The notes under the pieces were generated by a model. It did no database searches. It saw only the letters and a program-made list of their open reading frames with translations, and was not told the DNA's origin. Of a stretch of 64,000 bases of DNA, positions 60,498 through 64,000 are shown in pieces (the stretch's first letter is position 1; each line of letters opens with the position of its first letter). A program made the position numbers and the translations under genes. The stretch is from Streptomyces seoulensis (GTDB lineage Bacteria; Actinomycetota; Actinomycetes; Streptomycetales; Streptomycetaceae), in NCBI RefSeq assembly GCF_004328625.1, contig NZ_CP032229.1, positions 1,302,001 to 1,366,000 of the forward strand. The letters run 5' to 3'.

Positions 60498-61598
60498 TCA
60501 GCGCAGGCCGTACACCCGGTGGGCGTTTTCGGCGGCCAGGAGGTGGGCCACTCGGCGGGCGTCGGTGGGGGTGCAGGCGCCTTCGGTGAGCCAGGTGCCG
60601 AGGACGCGGTTCAGGGAGTCGCGGAAGAGGTGGGCGCCGACGACGTGGAGTTCGGGGAGGGACTGGGCGCCGGTGGAGAAGAGGATCTTGCCGAAGGGGG
60701 CGAGTTCCAGGATGTCGGCGAGGATCGCGGCCGCGCGGGCGCCGGTGCGGGCGAGGGCGGCGCCGGAGTCGGCGTAGACGTGCGGGTGGGCGGCGGCCAG
60801 GCGGGCCGCGTACCGGTGGTGGAAGAGGCCGGGCAGCAGGACGAGGTCGGTGCCGAGGCCCGCGGTGGCCCGTACGAAGGCGGTCAGCGGGGCGGGGTCG
60901 GTGCGCGGGCCCGGTTCCTCGGGGCCGGCGTGCAGCTGGAGCGGGCGGCCGGTGGCCACCGCGGTCCACAGCAGGTGGCTCAGCAGGACCGGGTCGGTCA
61001 GCTCCTCCCCCACGCGCCGTCCGGCCAGCCAGCGGGCGGCGGCGCCGCGTACCGCGCCGGGCCCCGGCGGCTCGGGGGCGAGGGCGGGCCCTTGGCCGGC
61101 GAGGGAAGCGGTGGCGGCGAAGGCGGCCGCGTGCGTGGCGGCCCCGTGCACCGACTCGGCCAGATTGGCGAGGAACGAGGCGACCGTGCCCGAGGTGTCC
61201 GCGACCTGCTCGGCCAGCGGCTCCAGCCGGACCACCGCGCGCGCCTCGGCGTCACCGGCGGCGGCCATCTCCTCGGGCCCGGTGAGATCGTCGGGCAGCC
61301 CGCTGGAGACCAGGTAGGTGGTGATCCCGGACCCCCGCAGCAGCCTGCGCCCGGCCTCCAGCACGCCCAGTTCGCGGCGCCGGGCCAGATAGCGGGCGGG
61401 CGGACAGTGCGGCTCCAGACCGAGCAGCGGCGGACACCAGCGCCGCACCGCGAACCCCGTCTGCGTGTCGAACAGCGTGGTCCCCGGCGCGGCCGGCCCG
61501 TCCCCCCGTCCCAGCCGCGCCTCGAACGTCCCGAGCCCCAGCTCGGTCCGGAGCACCCCGTGGCAGTACTGATCCACGAGCGTGGGCGTGTCGATCAT
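60498..61598 (-). CDS. Amidohydrolase-family protein (amidohydro_2 type)
   Basis: A 366-residue TIM-barrel amidohydrolase-like protein. The N-terminus has LVDQYCHGVL, a barrel-end region GRPLQLHAGPEEPGPRTDP provides a likely His ligand, and the end reads FGKILFSTGAQSLPELHVVGAHLFRDSLNRVLGTW and AAENAHRVYGL. It resembles the amidohydrolases that in some proteins are fused to glutamine synthetase (FluG-like). Substrate unknown. ATG at 61598; its stop is one base after that of ctaA, convergently. Confidence 0.78.
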   Translation of the reverse strand: MIDTPTLVDQYCHGVLRTELGLGTFEARLGRGDGPAAPGTTLFDTQTGFAVRRWCPPLLGLEPHCPPARYLARRRELGVLEAGRRLLRGSGITTYLVSSGLPDDLTGPEEMAAAGDAEARAVVRLEPLAEQVADTSGTVASFLANLAESVHGAATHAAAFAATASLAGQGPALAPEPPGPGAVRGAAARWLAGRRVGEELTDPVLLSHLLWTAVATGRPLQLHAGPEEPGPRTDPAPLTAFVRATAGLGTDLVLLPGLFHHRYAARLAAAHPHVYADSGAALARTGARAAAILADILELAPFGKILFSTGAQSLPELHVVGAHLFRDSLNRVLGTWLTEGACTPTDARRVAHLLAAENAHRVYGLR

Positions 61599-61674
61599 CG
61601 AGGCTCCCGTGAACGGTGTGCTGCTTGACCGTCCTAACGGGGCGGGAGAGGTTCAGGTGGCGCGAGCCCGGGAC

Positions 61675-61989
61675 TCAGAGCTGAATCCCGGCCATCCGCT
61701 TCCACTCGTACGCGCTGGTGCGGATCTTCGCCGCGAACTCGCCGTCGAAGTCGTCCTGGAGCGCGACGCCCGCCTTCTCCACCGCCCGGCGCCCGATCTC
61801 CACGCTGGGGGCCACGAGGTTGCCCCACTCGCCGTCCTCGCCCACGAGGGCGATACGGGCCCCGCGCTCGCCGAGGTAGGCCACGTTCCCCTCGGCCCCG
61901 CCGTGCGCCTTGGCGAACGTACCGATCTGGTGGGCGAGCCGCTTCACCTGGCGCTCGCTCTTCGCGTCAACCTGCTCCGTGTCAGCCAT
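61675..61989 (-). CDS. Small protein of unknown function
   Basis: An unrecognised 104-residue soluble protein, acidic to neutral, beginning ADTEQVDAKSERQVKRLAHQIGTFAKAHGG and ending EFAAKIRTSAYEWKRMAGIQL. No signal peptide, membrane helix or known motif. It has a helix-strand-helix look and codon use like its neighbours. It lies between ctaB and an amidohydrolase on the minus strand; both gaps are short (~60-76 bases). Confidence 0.78.
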   Translation of the reverse strand: MADTEQVDAKSERQVKRLAHQIGTFAKAHGGAEGNVAYLGERGARIALVGEDGEWGNLVAPSVEIGRRAVEKAGVALQDDFDGEFAAKIRTSAYEWKRMAGIQL

Positions 61990-62049
61990 GACAGGGATGC
62001 TACCGACGAGTAGGCAAAAGGGCGACGTGAGGGGCGCCTCAGCGCGGGT

Positions 62050-63030
62050 TCAGCGCAGGAAGGGGTCCACCGCGACGGCGACGAAGAGAATGGAGACGTA
62101 GGTGATCGACCAGTGGAACAGCCGCATCTCCTTGAGCTTGGCCCCCGACACCTCGGCCTTGGCCCGGTTCTGCAGGCCGTGCGCCTCCCAGAGCCAGAAG
62201 CCGCCGGCCGCGAGGGCGACCACGGTGTAGAACCAGCCGGTGTAGCCGAGCGGGGTCAGCAGCAGGGAGACGGCGACCATCACCCAGCTGTAGATCACGA
62301 TCTGCCGGGCGACCACCTTGTTGGAGGCGATGACGGGCAGCATCGGCACGCCCACGCGGGCGTAGTCCTCCTTGACCTTCATGGACAGCGGCCAGTAGTG
62401 CGGCGGCGTCCAGAAGAACATCACGAGGAAGAGGATGACCGGCGCCCAGGACATCGAGTTCGTGACCGAGGACCAGCCGATGAGCACCGGCAGACAGCCC
62501 GCGATACCGCCCCAGACGATGTTCTGCGAGGTACGCCGCTTGAGGATCATCGTGTAGACGACGACGTAGAAGAGGAGCGCACCGAGTGACAGCCACGCGG
62601 ACAGCCAGTTGACGGTCAGCCCGAACAGCAGCGTCGAGACGACCGCCAGACCGATACCGAAGGCGAGGCACTCGCGCGGGCTGACCAGTCCGGTCACCAG
62701 CGGCCGCTGCGAGGTGCGGTCCATCAGCGCGTCGATGTCCCGGTCGATGTACATGTTGAGCGCGTTGGCGCCGCCCGCGGACAGATAACCGCCCACGCAC
62801 GTGAGCAGGACGAGGCCCAGGTCGGGCACCCCCTGCTGGGCCAGGAACATCACCGGGACCGTGGTGATGAGCAGCAGCTCGATGATCCGCGGCTTGGTCA
62901 GCGCCACGAAGCCCTTGACGCGGGCCCCGAACGACCGGTGAACCGGGTCCGGGCTCGTACCGGGACCGGCCTCGCCCAGAGCCTTGAGGGCCTGGGAAGT
63001 GCCCCCAGGACGGGATTCGACGGCCGTCAC
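62050..63030 (-). CDS. ctaB: Heme O synthase (protoheme IX farnesyltransferase)
   Basis: A 326-residue UbiA-type prenyltransferase with about nine membrane helices that adds farnesyl to heme b. The first Asp-rich motif is [17 protein letters not shown], the second region is [16 protein letters not shown]. The product feeds CtaA encoded 1.5 kb away. GTG at 63030 is taken because AGGGG lies five bases upstream; ATG at 63051 would add seven residues. The long open frame further upstream (to 63546) is not coding. Confidence 0.9.
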   Translation of the reverse strand: MTAVESRPGGTSQALKALGEAGPGTSPDPVHRSFGARVKGFVALTKPRIIELLLITTVPVMFLAQQGVPDLGLVLLTCVGGYLSAGGANALNMYIDRDIDALMDRTSQRPLVTGLVSPRECLAFGIGLAVVSTLLFGLTVNWLSAWLSLGALLFYVVVYTMILKRRTSQNIVWGGIAGCLPVLIGWSSVTNSMSWAPVILFLVMFFWTPPHYWPLSMKVKEDYARVGVPMLPVIASNKVVARQIVIYSWVMVAVSLLLTPLGYTGWFYTVVALAAGGFWLWEAHGLQNRAKAEVSGAKLKEMRLFHWSITYVSILFVAVAVDPFLR

Positions 63031-63424
63031 GCACACCCCTGACAGAGACATCAAGCGAGCATTCCCGTGTGAAAGCGGGGTAAAGGCTCGCGCGTACCAC
63101 GCCACTTTAGACGTTGCCCATATCCGGTTTTTCGCCGGGGTCGGCTCGTGTTGTCGCCCCTTACGGCACACCGCCCGTCCGAGGTCCCTCCCGGCTCGGT
63201 TGAGCACTCGGACGAGCGGCTCCGTATTCATGTGCCAAGCGGCTCCCGGGCCGGTCGGGAGGCGGATCGCGACGAGTCCCGGCAGTCTGGAATGACTCGA
63301 AAAAACGCACGTCCCCTCGGGGGTAGGCTCGACAACGGCCGGTGGACACCAGTGCACCGGCGGCCGGCGGGCGCCACGCGCCGCGACCCGGCGAACAACA
63401 TGTGGAGAGGAGCCCTGAGCCAGG
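63031..63424. promoter_or_regulatory. ctaB/tkt divergent gap with leader hairpin
   Basis: A ~394-base gap without a credible gene. It should contain promoters for both ctaB and tkt. A perfect GCCGGTG (63339-63345) / CACCGGC (63356-63362) hairpin with a ten-base loop lies in the likely tkt leader, and TAGGCT (63325-63330) is a weak -10 candidate for tkt. Nothing else was recognised. Confidence 0.4.
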
Positions 63425-64000
63425 GTGAGCACCAAGCCGACCACCACAGACCTTGAGTGGACCGAGCTGGACCAGCGGGCCGTGGACACCGCCCGGGTCC
63501 TGGCCGCCGACGCCGTACAGAAGGTCGGCAACGGCCATCCCGGCACGGCGATGAGCCTGGCCCCGGCCGCCTACACCCTCTTCCAGAAGGTGATGCGGCA
63601 CGACCCCGCCGACCCGCGCTGGGTGGGCCGCGACCGCTTCGTGCTGTCCGCCGGTCACTCGTCCCTGACCCTCTACACACAGCTCTACCTGGCCGGCTTC
63701 GGCCTGGAGCTGGACGACCTGAAGTCCTTCCGCACCTGGGGCTCCAAGACTCCGGGCCACCCGGAGTACGGGCACACCGAGGGCGTCGAGACCACGACCG
63801 GCCCGCTGGGCCAGGGTGTGGCCAACGCGGTGGGCATGGCGATGGCGTCCCGCTTCGAGCGGGGCCTGTTCGACCCCGACGCGCCCGAGGGCACGTCCCC
63901 GTTCGACCACTACATCTACTGCATCGCCGGTGACGGCTGCCTCCAGGAGGGCATCTCCTCCGAGGCGTCCTCCCTCGCGGGCCACCAGAAGCTCGGCAAC
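63425..64000 (+). CDS. tkt: Transketolase, N-terminal part (runs off window)
   Basis: The first 192 residues of a thiamine-diphosphate transketolase; the frame is open to the window edge, so the gene continues outside (full length is normally ~700). The GTG at 63425 begins [20 protein letters not shown]. Family blocks are [65 protein letters not shown] and the ThDP motif [10 protein letters not shown]. It belongs to the pentose phosphate pathway. Divergent from ctaB. Confidence 0.95.
   Translation, partial: MSTKPTTTDLEWTELDQRAVDTARVLAADAVQKVGNGHPGTAMSLAPAAYTLFQKVMRHDPADPRWVGRDRFVLSAGHSSLTLYTQLYLAGFGLELDDLKSFRTWGSKTPGHPEYGHTEGVETTTGPLGQGVANAVGMAMASRFERGLFDPDAPEGTSPFDHYIYCIAGDGCLQEGISSEASSLAGHQKLGN

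Noticed and set aside
63031..63546. Long N-terminal extension of CtaB
   Set aside because: The extra residues run through the tkt promoter region and into tkt antisense; CtaB homology begins just before [15 protein letters not shown].

Overview
This window is a 64 kb piece of chromosome from a Streptomyces or very close relative. The base composition is very GC-rich, start codons are often GTG or TTG, genes commonly overlap by 1-4 bases, and the order cobalamin cluster - LAETG protein - amidohydrolase - amino-acid ABC transporter - ectABCD ... dapA ... dapD - suf operon - ctaA - ctaB - transketolase matches, as I recall it, the conserved core arm of Streptomyces coelicolor (about SCO1849 to SCO1935). 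No rRNA, tRNA, prophage, transposase or cas gene was recognised.

Layout. Bases 1-13651 hold a cobalamin (vitamin B12) corrin-ring cluster: the end of cobN, a ChlI/ChlD-type chelatase partner, cobO, cobB, cobI, a ZIP metal transporter on the opposite strand, then cobM, cobL, a cbiG-cobJ fusion, cobH, cbiX with a histidine-rich tail, and cobC. A two-repeat, one-spacer CRISPR-like remnant with type I-E dimensions lies between cobN and the chelatase gene. Bases 13657-18352 (minus strand) carry a sortase-anchored LAETG protein, an amidohydrolase and a polar amino-acid ABC transporter. After a class V aminotransferase comes ectABCD (19973-23173), which makes ectoine and hydroxyectoine; it has a perfect 16-bp palindrome over its promoter and four 17-bp tandem repeats between ectB and ectC.

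Bases 23268-34496 are a more variable stretch: aminotransferase-like, DsbA-like, GNAT and DUF1349-type proteins, an aldehyde dehydrogenase divergent from an IclR regulator, an orphan penicillin-binding protein, a secreted HAD acid phosphatase, a maleylpyruvate-isomerase-like protein, an unrecognised Cys-motif protein, and a uronate-dehydrogenase-like SDR. Bases 34752-39784 form a polyol/sugar uptake operon (DeoR regulator, binding protein, two permeases, zinc dehydrogenase) without its own ATPase. Bases 39871-49996 contain a double TerD protein, a GNAT, a DapA-family enzyme, a secreted nuclease/phosphatase, an acidic protein of unknown function, a Tat-exported PhoX-like phosphatase with a candidate PHO box, a TetR regulator, a lipoprotein and dapD.

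Bases 50119-56709 (minus) are the SUF iron-sulfur assembly operon sufR-B-D-Rieske-C-S-U-T. Its promoter carries a CAAC-N6-GTTG SufR-type operator, and an iron-box-like sequence lies further upstream. The window ends with an AAC(3)-like acetyltransferase, a two-gene ABC exporter, ctaA, an amidohydrolase, a small unknown protein, ctaB and the start of transketolase. Functionally the window combines cofactor biogenesis (B12, Fe-S, heme A), osmoprotection, lysine/peptidoglycan precursor synthesis and nutrient uptake.
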